This document shows, one piece after another, positions 44,828 to 53,990 of a stretch of DNA of 58,371 nucleotides (positions are counted from its first letter, which is position 1; every line of letters starts with the position of its first letter). The notes below the pieces were generated by a model, which saw only the letters and a program-made list of their open reading frames with translations, was not told the origin of the DNA and did no database searches. The DNA comes from Shewanella litoralis. GTDB lineage: Bacteria; Pseudomonadota; Gammaproteobacteria; Enterobacterales; Shewanellaceae. The position numbers and the translations under genes were made by a program. The stretch lies in the NCBI RefSeq assembly GCF_009828585.1, contig NZ_WSRZ01000026.1, positions 1-58,371 on the forward strand. Reading direction: 5' to 3'.

Positions 44828-45151
44828 ATGAAATTTTATCCATTTTCAAATATTCAAACTAATAACTTAGGCTTGTTACTTTTTGCCGCTAGGTTGAGTG
44901 CTATTTGTGGTTGTTTGGCCATTGTCGTTTCTTTACTTTCTGCCGGTTATGGTTTCTTTTTTGGCAAAACAACAGAACCCACGCAGCTAGAAAATGGACT
45001 AATGATTTTAGGTGCTGATCATTCACCCGGCTTCTATGCCTTTGCTGGAGTGACCTTTAGCTTTGGTATTGTTGCATTTGTTGTTAGTGGCATACTTGCC
45101 GCGTTAATTTCTATGGAAAACAAGTTTACTGGCAATAATGACGCACAGTGA
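44828..45151 (+). CDS. Small membrane protein, unknown
   Basis: A 107-residue protein with a hydrophobic segment (LSAICGCLAIVVSLLSAGYGFFF) and a second one (FAGVTFSFGIVAFVVSGILAALI). The sequence is not obviously related to the protein at 44345 although the upstream DNA is. AAAGGAATTG precedes the ATG. Confidence 0.6.
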   Translation: MKFYPFSNIQTNNLGLLLFAARLSAICGCLAIVVSLLSAGYGFFFGKTTEPTQLENGLMILGADHSPGFYAFAGVTFSFGIVAFVVSGILAALISMENKFTGNNDAQ

Positions 45152-45192
45152 TAACTCGAACCGCTAACCCAGCTCTGCCACGACTAAAGCAT

Positions 45193-45453
45193 CTATGTGC
45201 CGTAATGGTAACGAAGTTGTGCAATCAAGATGGTATCATTTTGAGGTTTGTATACGATTCTGTGTTCATCATTAATTCGTCTAGACCAGTAACCTGACAA
45301 ACCATGTTTAAGTGGTTCTGGTTTTCCAATACCTTCTGTTGGGGTTCGTTGAATATCTTTAATTAACAAATTAATACGCTTAAGTACCTTTTTATCTGTG
45401 GTTTGCCAATATAGATATTGCTCCCAAGCGTTGGTTGAAAAAGTTAACTTCAT
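45193..45453 (-). CDS. yoeB: YoeB-type mRNA interferase toxin
   Basis: An 86-residue Txe/YoeB toxin. FSTNAWEQYLYWQTTDKKVLKRINLLIKDI, GIGKPEPLKHGLSGYWSRRINDEHRIVY and the C-terminal HYG are hallmarks; Glu, Arg and His of the RNase site are present (E, R, H). It cleaves mRNA at ribosomes. The ATG overlaps the yefM stop (ATGA). Confidence 0.95.
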   Translation of the reverse strand: MKLTFSTNAWEQYLYWQTTDKKVLKRINLLIKDIQRTPTEGIGKPEPLKHGLSGYWSRRINDEHRIVYKPQNDTILIAQLRYHYGT

Positions 45454-45701
45454 TCTATTAGCTCTCTTTCAGTTCCATTACCTGCTTCAAGTTCGGCAAT
45501 AGATTCTAAAAGTTCGCGCGCATTGGTTGGTGAACGAAGTAAATAGGTCGTTTCTTGCATTGCGTTATAGTCTTCTAAAGAGATCATAACGACAGGTGCT
45601 TCACTTTTACGAGTAATAATAATGGGGGCGTGATCATTACAAACATTCGCCATTGTATTTGCTAGATTTGCTCTAGCTGATGTATAGCTTATCGCATCCA
45701 T
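45450..45701 (-). CDS. yefM: YefM-type antitoxin
   Basis: An 83-residue Phd/YefM antitoxin. MDAISYTSARANLANTM is the DNA-binding N-terminus, APIIITRKSEAPVVMISLEDYNAMQET is the core and the acidic C-terminus wraps the toxin. It is first in the operon, overlapping yoeB. GGAG precedes the ATG. Confidence 0.95.
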   Translation of the reverse strand: MDAISYTSARANLANTMANVCNDHAPIIITRKSEAPVVMISLEDYNAMQETTYLLRSPTNARELLESIAELEAGNGTERELIE

Positions 45702-45720
45702 GTTAACTCCAAACTGTTCA

Positions 45721-45740
45721 TGTACGTTTATTTGTACATA
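45721..45740. promoter_or_regulatory. YefM-YoeB operator
   Basis: TGTACG (45721-45726) and TGTACA (45733-45738) are 12 bp apart, matching the centre-to-centre spacing of TGTACA sites in the E. coli yefM operator. They lie 20 bp upstream of the yefM ATG. Confidence 0.7.
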
Positions 45741-45847
45741 TTAGCGTGGGGGCACATGACAATCAATTAGATTACGAATTTTTTGTGGTTGAAATTCACC
45801 CTATTTAGTTGAAAGTCTGTAGATCTAACAGGGCGATGTCTGGATTA

Positions 45848-46220
45848 GCCTCAAGTGAACCCAGTAAATCATTGCTAAGAGTCGAAGAGTGAATGTCTGG
45901 TTTTACCAGTAATGAAGTTAGATGGTTTATTGCTTAGCTTTGGCAAAGCGTTAGGAGTTGGCCACAGGTCAATAATGCAAAAAGCAAACACCTGGATTCC
46001 GGCTTAACAGCATTGCCGGAACGACGTTAGGTTTAGCCTCAAGTGAACCTGAAAATCATTGCTAAGAGTCGCAGAGTGAATGTCAGGCTTTGCTAATAAT
46101 AACGTTAGATTATTCACTTTTTGTTGTATCGAAGCGTTAAGAATTGGCCACAGGTTAATTATGCAAGGCAAACACCTGGATTCCGGCTTAACAGCTTAAC
46201 TGCATTGCCGGAACGCCGCT
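45848..46220. repeat. 188-bp tandem repeat (two copies)
   Basis: Copy A spans about 45848-46035 and copy B about 46036-46220; both begin GCCTCAAGTGAACC and end with CCGGCTTAACAGC..TTGCCGGAACG. The middle parts have diverged. Each contains an inverted repeat CCGGC..GCCGG preceded by GCAAACACCTGG. No ORF is supported between yefM and the dCMP deaminase; this repeat is the main content of that gap. Confidence 0.85.
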
Positions 46221-46231
46221 GAAAAGTAGGG

Positions 46232-46666
46232 TTAATCTACTTGCATCCAATCGACTTCAACGCCAGCTTGTTCAAACATATCTTCGCTGACTTTAATCTT
46301 ATCGCCCCAGCGTGACAGAAAATCGTCGTTGGGCTTTGGGCTATGCACAGCGCGTAATCCGGTTTGGATAATCTTGGCGGCGCAGTTAGGGCAGGGGAAG
46401 TGGGTCACCCAAATTTCACAGCTACTGAGATCGCGTTTGGCATGTAATATGGCGTTTTCTTCAGCATGAAGCGTTTTGAGCAGTTTCATTTCGCGGTTAT
46501 CAGTTTCGGCGCTGTCTGATATTCCGTGAGGGTAACCATTAAAGCCTAGGGATACGATGCGATTGTTTTCGGTGATTACCGCGCCAACCTGGGTGGAGGG
46601 ATCTTTACTCCAAGATGCTACGAGTTCGGCCATCTGTAAAAAGCGTGTCGCCCATTTTGTCATCAT
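46232..46666 (-). CDS. dCMP deaminase family protein
   Basis: A 144-residue zinc deaminase. The zinc motif is HAEENAILHAKRD with PCPNCAAKI, giving the His and two Cys ligands and the catalytic Glu. It is of the deoxycytidylate deaminase branch, which makes dUMP for thymidylate synthesis. ATG at 46666 or the immediately following ATG. A 12-bp-period array lies upstream of the start. Confidence 0.9.
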   Translation of the reverse strand: MMTKWATRFLQMAELVASWSKDPSTQVGAVITENNRIVSLGFNGYPHGISDSAETDNREMKLLKTLHAEENAILHAKRDLSSCEIWVTHFPCPNCAAKIIQTGLRAVHSPKPNDDFLSRWGDKIKVSEDMFEQAGVEVDWMQVD

Positions 46667-46691
46667 GTTATTGCCGTTCCTATGCGTTATC

Positions 46692-46751
46692 TATCGCTTT
46701 GACTATCACATTAACTGTCGTATTAACTATCACGTTATCTATCTCTTCAAC
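46692..46751. repeat. Degenerate 12-bp tandem array upstream of dCMP deaminase
   Basis: Five consecutive 12-bp units: TATCGCTTTGAC, TATCACATTAAC, TGTCGTATTAAC, TATCACGTTATC, TATCTCTTCAAC. A partial unit TATGCGTTATC precedes them. They sit 25-85 bp upstream of the deaminase start, in its promoter region. Confidence 0.75.
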
Positions 46752-46812
46752 TAGGCGCTATTTTCTATGCAGAACAGTGATAAATCAACCTTCAATCTGA
46801 TGCGTATTACAT

Positions 46813-47766
46813 TTATTCATCTGTTGGCCATTCATGTTCCGCTAGCGTTTTATTTTCAATGAGTTGTACTCTCAACTCACTGATTTTTTGTTTTAGTTCA
46901 TCGCGGATTAAACGGATAGCAGGTGTGATCATTTGCCGGCTTGGTAATACTAACCATAATTCTGTCACTGGGATTTGGTAGTCAGGCATCACTCTTTGCA
47001 GTCGGCCGGCCAGCATGTCTTGGGCGACGTCAATGGCTGATTTTTTTGCGATCCCAACACCGTCAACACACCAGCGGCGTACCAAGTCGCCATCGTTACA
47101 CGCCCGATTACTGGTCATCTTAATTTTATGCTCTTCGTTGCCACGCATTAATACCCAGCTGTTATGGGTCACTTTATACAACTTATAAAGTAACGCATTA
47201 TGCCCAACAAGTTCATCAGGGGTAGTTGGTGTGCCGTGTTTGGCGAGGTACTGAGGTGAAGCGCACAAAAAATGGGGGATGTTACAGATTTTAAAGCCAT
47301 AAAAGCTCGACTCGTCTGCTGTGCCTGCAATCATTGCCCGCAGCGCCACATCAACACCATCACGATAGAAATCAACTTGGGTATCGCTAATATGCAGGCG
47401 TAAGCTCACCTCTGGATGTTGTGCTAGCACATCATTCAGTAAATCGCGCATGAGGTTACGGCCCATTTCAGATGACATCGCCATGCGCACTTCGCCATTA
47501 ATGGATTGTCCTTCGTCATTGATTACTAGCTGGCCTTGCTGCAATAAATCCAGTGCCTGCTGACATAACGGAAGATAACGCTCGCCCTCAGAAGACAAGC
47601 GTAATTGCCGAGTGGTGCGAACAAATAATTGCACCCCAACTTCTTTTTCAATACGCTTTAATGCAATGCTCGCAGCAGAAGAGCTAATATCGAGTTGATT
47701 GGCGGCAGCGGTGATAGATTTAAGCTCTGCAATTTTTAGCAGTACCCGTAAATCAGCAATCTTCAT
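46813..47766 (-). CDS. LysR-family transcriptional regulator
   Basis: A 317-residue LysR regulator. The HTH is LRVLLKIAELKSITAAANQLDISSSAASIALKRIEKEVG, followed by a linker and an effector-binding domain. AGGA lies 6 nt before the ATG. It is divergent from a DUF4437 gene, 284 bp away, with a palindrome between them; regulation of that gene is inferred. Confidence 0.92.
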   Translation of the reverse strand: MKIADLRVLLKIAELKSITAAANQLDISSSAASIALKRIEKEVGVQLFVRTTRQLRLSSEGERYLPLCQQALDLLQQGQLVINDEGQSINGEVRMAMSSEMGRNLMRDLLNDVLAQHPEVSLRLHISDTQVDFYRDGVDVALRAMIAGTADESSFYGFKICNIPHFLCASPQYLAKHGTPTTPDELVGHNALLYKLYKVTHNSWVLMRGNEEHKIKMTSNRACNDGDLVRRWCVDGVGIAKKSAIDVAQDMLAGRLQRVMPDYQIPVTELWLVLPSRQMITPAIRLIRDELKQKISELRVQLIENKTLAEHEWPTDE

Positions 47767-47914
47767 GCACTTTCCTGTTGTTTGTCTGTAATCCCAGATC
47801 CAGCTTAACTAGCTAGCATCAGTGTTGATACTAAACCCTATCTGATTATCCACGTTTTCGCGAAAGTATATTAAAGATTACCCCATTTATCGAATAAATA
47901 TAATTGATTAATAT

Positions 47915-47944
47915 GTACGTCATTACACCGATGTGAATACGTAC
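47915..47944. promoter_or_regulatory. Imperfect 30-bp palindrome, candidate LysR site
   Basis: GTACGTCATTACACC and GATGTGAATACGTAC form an imperfect palindrome with perfect ends GTACGT/ACGTAC. It is 150 bp from lysR and 106 bp from the DUF4437 gene, in the divergent promoter region. LysR sites contain T-N11-A inverted repeats, consistent with this. Confidence 0.45.
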
Positions 47945-48050
47945 TAACCTTGATATATAAAAGGCTCTAGAAACGAATGTTGTTTAATGCGTCGATGAAA
48001 GCAAGACCACTTTTTGTCTTCGAACTTTTGAATATGATGGAATGTAACTC

Positions 48051-48854
48051 ATGAATAGATTAACTACGACCGCTATTGCAGCCCTTTTAGGTGCGATGAC
48101 TTTACCCGTGATGGCCAATGACCATACTGTTATTTCTACTGACAACATTGATTGGGGCATGCTTAACCCTGCACGTGGTGACGCCAGCCCGAAAGCGGCA
48201 GATCTTTGGGGCGACCGCACTAAAGATGTGGCAACCGGAATGCTTGTGAAATTCCAAAAAGGCTTTTCATCACCGCCTCATATTCATAACATCACTTACC
48301 GCGGTATCGTGATTGAAGGCTTAATGCATAACGATGACCCAAGCGCCGATAATATGTGGATGCCAAGCGGTTCATTTTGGATTCAGCCAGCGGGTGAAAA
48401 CCATATCACCTCAGCCAATGCGCAAGACAACCTTATTTACCTCGAAATCGACAGCGGCCCTTATTTGGTTAAACCGGCTGACCAGGCGTTTGATAATGGC
48501 GAACGTCCAATTAACATTTCTGAAAACAACTTGTTTTGGTTAAATGTAGATGATGCAACCTGGTTGAAATCTGGCAACGCTCAAATCAGTTACCTTTGGG
48601 GTAAACCAGACGCCGCCAATGGCAGTTTTGTTAAACTACCCGCAGGTTTTAAAGGCAGTATTGAAAGCCAGAATCCACTTAAAGCCGTGGTAGTAAAAGG
48701 CAGTGCAACTTATCAATGGGACAATCAAAAAGCGCTAACAGCATTAACCCCAAGTAGCTTTTTTAGTTCTGATGCACAAGGCAAACATATGATTGATGCC
48801 AAAACTGAAGTCGTGCTGTATGTAAAATCAACAGGACAGTTTAGCGTAAAATAG
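48051..48854 (+). CDS. DUF4437 exported cupin protein
   Basis: A 267-residue protein with signal peptide (LTTTAIAALLGAMTLPVMA-ND) and two cupin-like halves: GMLVKFQKGFSSPPHIHNITYRGIVIEG, where His residues may bind metal, and a second FKGSIESQNPLKAVVVKG. I recognise DUF4437. Its function is unknown; it is probably periplasmic. It diverges from a LysR gene. Confidence 0.85.
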   Translation: MNRLTTTAIAALLGAMTLPVMANDHTVISTDNIDWGMLNPARGDASPKAADLWGDRTKDVATGMLVKFQKGFSSPPHIHNITYRGIVIEGLMHNDDPSADNMWMPSGSFWIQPAGENHITSANAQDNLIYLEIDSGPYLVKPADQAFDNGERPINISENNLFWLNVDDATWLKSGNAQISYLWGKPDAANGSFVKLPAGFKGSIESQNPLKAVVVKGSATYQWDNQKALTALTPSSFFSSDAQGKHMIDAKTEVVLYVKSTGQFSVK

Positions 48855-48870
48855 CTCTTTGTTAGCAATG

Positions 48871-48908
48871 GCCTAATCATCACGAATACAGAGATGATTA
48901 GGCTTTTT
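48871..48908 (+). terminator. Terminator after the DUF4437 gene
   Basis: GCCTAATCATC (48871-48881) pairs with GATGATTAGGC (48893-48903), then TTTTT. Confidence 0.88.
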
Positions 48909-48952
48909 ATTATCACGCGGTAGTGGTTTTTAGCTGTAGGCAGCTCTACTTG

Positions 48953-49143
48953 TGTGTTGTACTTATGGCCTGCGGTAACTTATGTCGTGGCGCTTCGCCG
49001 ATACCAGAGCAAAGGTAGTAAGTTGTCAGCTTACGCAGGCTCGTGTCATCATCTTCCCGGTAACGCTTGTAAGCCGGGATCCAGGTGTTTGCTTTGTACT
49101 CATGGCCTACGGCTGGCGCTTCACCGACACCAGATAAAGAGGA
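48953..49143. repeat. Dispersed repeat cluster
   Basis: Two related units share TTGTACT(T/C)ATGGCCT and TGGCGCTTC(G/A)CCGA(T/C)ACCAG: at 48956-49010 and 49093-49132. Between them (49052-49092) is an inverted relative of the hairpin at 45984 and 46168, ending GGATCCAGGTGTTTGC. No gene is supported from 48909 to 49240. Confidence 0.75.
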
Positions 49144-49240
49144 AACCAACGACTGCTCCCTCTTTACTCTTTATAAAAGAATTGGCCCAGCTGCCCCGCA
49201 ACATTTTCGCTATTACAAAACAACAGCTGCGAAAAGGTCA

Positions 49241-49726
49241 TCATGGGGCTCGATCCAGCTTTGAACCTCGTTTGTAATCGACTTCGGCCCATCTTGCAAT
49301 AAAGAGTGAAAATGCTACCGCTTCCGATGGTACATCCTGTACCGCGAAAGCTAAGCTCGCATCTGATAGGCATGATGCCTGAATGCCTTGTAGCACATGG
49401 CCAATGATGTTCCCGACATCATAATGACATTCATGCACGGCTTGCATCCACTTTATGAAACACAGCTTAAATTGCTCGGGGTCAATATGTGAGATAGTCC
49501 TCGCGATGGTGTCATCGACTGGGACACCATTACTTAAATATCCATGCTGTTGAAACCAATCAAGATGACCATCAGCGTAATCTCGGATCTCGCTCCAGTC
49601 CTCTGCTCCAGCGATAACACAACAGGGAGTAACAAATAAAATATCTTCGAGAGGATAAGTGATTTTAGCCGATTGACGAGTGTCGGTAAGCTCGCTGAAA
49701 AAGGTTGTGAAGGCTTCAAGGTACAT
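49241..49726 (-). pseudogene. ISAs1-family transposase remnant
   Basis: The frame encodes the N-terminal ISAs1/H-repeat domain: FFSELTDTRQSAKITYPLED, IAGAEDWSEIRDYADGHL, WFQQHGYLSNGVPVDDTIART and DPEQFKLCFIKWMQAVHE. After about residue 98 the sequence no longer matches the family and the catalytic DDE part is missing. The translation ending in AVSLFIARWAEVDYKRGSK may contain a later scrap. It is a non-functional remnant. Confidence 0.8.
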
Positions 49727-50063
49727 AATTTACTCTCCTAAAAGAGAGTATAAGATCTCATCTAAGCCAAGGCGTCAAACAGATTGTGTGTCAATATCAG
49801 CAGTTCAAAAAACATTCACGATCTCACCCAGCATCTTTCGGTTTAAAATATACTTAGGTGAGTGAGTTGTATACAAGTAATTGATATAAATATAAGTGTA
49901 ATATAATTAGGGGGAATTTTTTTAAGAAGAGAGGTTTACGTTATTAAGCTTCTTATTATATCGATTAGTTCAGACTTTCGCTTTGGTAAATTAATCAATA
50001 TCGAGCTATTTGAAGTTTTTGCCCATTCAGATAAATCAGATTAAAACGATTTGTTAAAACAAT
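49727..50063. other. Intergenic, hairpin next to the ISAs1 start
   Basis: TACTCTC (49731-49737) pairs with GAGAGTA (49744-49750) around CTAAAA; the minus strand reads TAGGAGAG here, a ribosome site for the transposase. Beyond this I see nothing in the remaining AT-rich 300 bp. Confidence 0.45.
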
Positions 50064-50096
50064 AAAAAACCAGCTACAAATGCAGCTGGTTTTTAA
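50064..50096 (-). terminator. Terminator after the S8 protease gene
   Basis: AAAAAACCAGCT (50064-50075) pairs with AGCTGGTTTTT (50084-50094). It lies downstream of the leftward protease gene. Confidence 0.85.
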
Positions 50097-50133
50097 GTTA
50101 ATTTGGAAAATCCAAATTATGTATTACTGATGA

Positions 50134-53100
50134 TTAGTGCTTACGACGACGTAATGCAGCTAATGGTAATAATAGTGCTGTTAACCAGCCCATAGAACCA
50201 CCAGAAGATTTCTCTTCTTTTTCAGTAACGGTAATTGTTGCTGTTCCTGCATTACTCTCTAAACGAGTATCAGAAGCGGTAACAGAGAACTTAATCGTGC
50301 TCTTACCTGATGGTGCAGTAAAGCTGATCTTTTCGCCACCATTAGTAAAGGTTACTGAAGGACCACTAGTTTGTACCCAGTTGTACGTTAGTGTGTCACC
50401 GTCAGCATCACTACCATTGGCTTTCGCTGTAACAACAAAACCTTCAGTACTTGTCATGCCTGTAGGCGCAACAGTAGGTTTAGTGTTGTTAATCATTACC
50501 GATACCATTGCGGTGTCAGAACGATTTCCCATAGTATCGATAGCAACAACTTGTGCTTCCATGGTTTCGCTAGTTTGGTCAATAACGGCTGTGTCGCTTA
50601 GGCTTACTTTACCTTTAGCATCGATCATGAACATGCTTGAGTTTGAGCCGACAACGATGAACTCAGATACTGGGCTGGTTAGCATGTCAGGGTCAGTTGC
50701 AACAACTTGGCCAAGTACAGTACCCGCAGCAGCACCTTTGTCTACATAAAGAACTAAGTCTTCAACAGTAGGAGCAACGTTACCTTCATCAGTAGTGTTT
50801 GCCACTACTGACATAGAACCATTATCAGAAAGTAGCATGTAACCTAGTGAATTGCTGCCCACTTCGCTAACTAGCATTGCGCTTTCGCCTGGTTTAAGTT
50901 CAGTAACGGCTTCGCCTTCAGCGTTGACAATACCCGCATAAGCATCAGGTGCAACTAAGGCTAGTGTCCCTTCTGCTTCATCGCCTAAACCTGTAGGCGT
51001 TGGTGCATAATCAGCTTCTTCGACACGGAAACGAACTTTAACAGTGTTACCTAAATCTGCAGCAGTTAATCCCATATCTTCAAAGCACACTTTAGTGGTT
51101 AAGAAGTTATTGCCTGTCACATGATATGCAGGCTCTAACGTACCGCTACCCGAACCAAAAGGTACAACGAATCCATATAGTGAGCGAGGGTATGCATCAT
51201 TAAACCATTGAAGGTTTACTGTTGTTGCTGTGTAATCCCATTCACCATCATTGTCTAAGTCGTAGTCAACGTTATAACTTGCTACAAGGCCATGCACCAT
51301 AGGGTCGCGCATTTGGAAGGTGTTCCATATTGCGATCTCTTCATCACACGATGCACTACCAGAAAGCTCACTAGACGCATTAATTAAGTCATGGCGCATT
51401 GCCATATTTTTAGGACTAGTTGCCGTTAACGGAGCACTAAATGGATCTGTTATAGACGTAGCACCCACGTTAGTCAGAGTTCTTACAATACCGTCAGCGG
51501 TCACTTCAGTTGAAACTGACGCAGCTGCAGCAGCTTTAGGTAAAATGTGATAAACGACGTGTAACGCTTGCTCATCGCCATCCATGAACTTAATTGCACC
51601 GTCATATTCAGACAATGTTAAAGCTTCAGAGGCTTCTGCTGCTTCGCCACTAAGTTCGTATGAGGATGTTAGCGTCCATTCAGGTAGTTTTGTTGGATCA
51701 ACTGTAACCGTCACGTCAAATGTTTTGGTTTGGCCTGCAGGGATCTTGATGCTAGCTGGCATTTCAAAAGAAACTGCACCTGATTCAATATCATCAGCAA
51801 AACGTTGCTCTGCCATTAATGTGTATGTTTTAGCTTCAGCTGAGAAGTTTTTCACAGAAATGGTTTTCGTCATTGATGTTGTTTCACTTAATGAAACAAG
51901 ACCAAACGCTAAAGCTGCCTGCATTGTGTCTTTGTCGTATGCAACGACAGGTAAGTTGATTGATTTCTCAATATCAACCAGACCAGCACCGATATAACTA
52001 ATAGGGGCTAATTCAGCGTCTGGATTTAACCCTATAGGCTCAACAGTCACATTCAAGTTTGCCGCGTTCATCATAGTAGCTTTGATTTCAAGCGCGCTAC
52101 GATTTGGCAATGCCTCTTTTACAATACTCATAGCACCAGCGGTAATAGGGCTAGAGAATGATGTACCGCTGATTGGCGTTAACCCGTCACCCAAACCTGG
52201 GTGAGCAGTCATGATTGAGGTACCAGGAGCTGTAATTTCAGGCTTTAATGTGCCAGCAATTGAAGGGCCACGTGATGTGAAGTCTGCTATTGCGCCAGCC
52301 GTTGTCACTTCAACAGATGCAATAGAGAATGTAACTGCACCTTTCGCGATTTCAGCTTTTAGTGCATCACCTTCCTCTTTAGAAATCATCACAGATGGAA
52401 TTGTCACAAGAGGATCTGAACCGCCCATGACCGACGCACCAGCACCAGCCGCATTATTTGCAACGATGACAAACGCTGCACCTTTAGCTTGAGCGTTAAG
52501 TACTTTTGCTGTGAAGTTACAAGCGCCACGGTCAATAATCGGGATTTGACCTGTAAAATCTGTACCGTCTGCAAAAGCCACACAACCATTTGTGTTGGTC
52601 GTCGGCACAACCAATGTTGATGTAGAGCTATCAAACGAGTAGGTGTTAGTTGTGTTAAATCCTGCCGCAACTGCGGTTAGTTCAACGCCTGCTGCTGAAG
52701 CGGTGATTTTACCTACAGGCGTAGTAGGGTGAGTCATTGCGCCAACAGATAATGCATTAACTGAAGTACTTGGGCCGCCAACAACAAATGGTGTTGCACC
52801 ATCGTTACCTGCTGAAATAACAAGGTTTACACCCAGCTCAACCATTTCGTCGATCAATTCTTGTACTGCACCGCCTGCGGTGTCACCAAAGTCACCACCT
52901 AGTGACATATTGACCGTATCAACACGGTCAGAAATGTCACCATCACCGTTTGGATCCATTGCAGCTTCTAACGCGTTAAGTTGAGCAAGACCAGGACAGC
53001 CAGAGTTACATACAGAGTAAACATACAATTCAACATCTGGTGCAACACCAACAACAGAGTGGCTTACATGCGTACCGTGGTTGGTACTGACATCAATTGG

Positions 53101-53760
53101 ATTTGGGTCGTCATTCATAAAGTCGTAACCACCTACAACTTTACCTTGAGGCCAGTTTGGCATTTCAGATTGTGCAGCGACAGCAGCTTGGTAGTCCGCT
53201 ATTTCACCAGAGCCGCCTAATGCGGCATGAGTGTAATCTACACCGGTATCTAACACGGCCACTTTTTGACCTTTACCAGAAGCGGTACCCGCTTCGATTA
53301 CTGCGGTAGCGCCAATATAGTCAGCACTGTCAGCAACATCTAATTCGTAATCGTAAATCGGTAAAATATCAGCAACATCAGAATTCTTTAGTAAAGCGGT
53401 TAATTGCTTTTTATCAGCTTTAACTAAAATTGAGTTCACTAATTTTGAGGTTTGACCTACTACTTCAATGTCTGCACCTAGGCTTTGAATCGCGTTAAGT
53501 ACGCGGGCCTGAGATGCTTGTACAGAAGCAGATGCTTGAGTCGATGAAGCATTTGATAGGCGAGCTTGTTGCGATACTGATTGGGTATTCAGTTTAATCA
53601 TCCAAGCCGATACAGTAGATTGCTTTTCTGATTTGGTGGCTTTTAAACCTGCGTATTCATCGAGAGATTGATTAGTAGTGTTGTATTTGTTCGCAGGTTC
53701 TGCAAAGCAAGCACCTGATATTAGTGCGGCCGAGATGGCTAGGGCTAGTTTTGTCTTCAC
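50134..53760 (-). CDS. Secreted S8 subtilisin-like protease with GlyGly-CTERM
   Basis: A 1208-residue serine protease. Signal VKTKLALAISAALISGACFA; inhibitor-like prodomain to about 140. Catalytic Asp171 (VAVLDTGVDYTH), His228 (NHGTHVSH) and Ser534 (SGTSFSSP). A PA domain (CVAFADGTDFTGQIPIIDRG) interrupts the catalytic domain. The C-terminal region has a beta-rich part, a cadherin-like part and PKD/REJ-like DADGDTLTYNWVQTSGPSVTF. It ends SSGGSMGWLTALLLPLAALRRRKH, a GlyGly-CTERM sorting signal processed by rhombosortase. I chose a GTG start at 53760 because AAGGAAG lies about 6 nt upstream and gives a clean signal peptide; an ATG at 53787 does not. Confidence 0.92.
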   Translation of the reverse strand: MKTKLALAISAALISGACFAEPANKYNTTNQSLDEYAGLKATKSEKQSTVSAWMIKLNTQSVSQQARLSNASSTQASASVQASQARVLNAIQSLGADIEVVGQTSKLVNSILVKADKKQLTALLKNSDVADILPIYDYELDVADSADYIGATAVIEAGTASGKGQKVAVLDTGVDYTHAALGGSGEIADYQAAVAAQSEMPNWPQGKVVGGYDFMNDDPNPIDVSTNHGTHVSHSVVGVAPDVELYVYSVCNSGCPGLAQLNALEAAMDPNGDGDISDRVDTVNMSLGGDFGDTAGGAVQELIDEMVELGVNLVISAGNDGATPFVVGGPSTSVNALSVGAMTHPTTPVGKITASAAGVELTAVAAGFNTTNTYSFDSSTSTLVVPTTNTNGCVAFADGTDFTGQIPIIDRGACNFTAKVLNAQAKGAAFVIVANNAAGAGASVMGGSDPLVTIPSVMISKEEGDALKAEIAKGAVTFSIASVEVTTAGAIADFTSRGPSIAGTLKPEITAPGTSIMTAHPGLGDGLTPISGTSFSSPITAGAMSIVKEALPNRSALEIKATMMNAANLNVTVEPIGLNPDAELAPISYIGAGLVDIEKSINLPVVAYDKDTMQAALAFGLVSLSETTSMTKTISVKNFSAEAKTYTLMAEQRFADDIESGAVSFEMPASIKIPAGQTKTFDVTVTVDPTKLPEWTLTSSYELSGEAAEASEALTLSEYDGAIKFMDGDEQALHVVYHILPKAAAAASVSTEVTADGIVRTLTNVGATSITDPFSAPLTATSPKNMAMRHDLINASSELSGSASCDEEIAIWNTFQMRDPMVHGLVASYNVDYDLDNDGEWDYTATTVNLQWFNDAYPRSLYGFVVPFGSGSGTLEPAYHVTGNNFLTTKVCFEDMGLTAADLGNTVKVRFRVEEADYAPTPTGLGDEAEGTLALVAPDAYAGIVNAEGEAVTELKPGESAMLVSEVGSNSLGYMLLSDNGSMSVVANTTDEGNVAPTVEDLVLYVDKGAAAGTVLGQVVATDPDMLTSPVSEFIVVGSNSSMFMIDAKGKVSLSDTAVIDQTSETMEAQVVAIDTMGNRSDTAMVSVMINNTKPTVAPTGMTSTEGFVVTAKANGSDADGDTLTYNWVQTSGPSVTFTNGGEKISFTAPSGKSTIKFSVTASDTRLESNAGTATITVTEKEEKSSGGSMGWLTALLLPLAALRRRKH

Positions 53761-53990
53761 AACTTCTTCCTTGTTATTAGACATCACTCAATGAGTTGGT
53801 ATCGCGGTAATACGATGATTATTAAGTGATGTAATGGATAATGCTTAATGTTTATGTGCTGCACTCTTTGATGCATCAGCAGCATTTGTAGCACACTTAA
53901 TTAACAAAAGTCACACTATAAGTTAATAAAAAAGTAATTAAATGTTAACGGTAGGCGTGTTGTAAAAAGTTGAGGCGGAGTGAGGGCTGG

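Noticed and set aside
45848-46220. Possible CRISPR array
   Set aside because: Only two units of 188 bp, no short regular repeats with unique spacers and no cas genes.
51320-52492. Several long rightward ORFs within the S8 protease gene
   Set aside because: All are antisense to the protease coding frame and carry no family signature.
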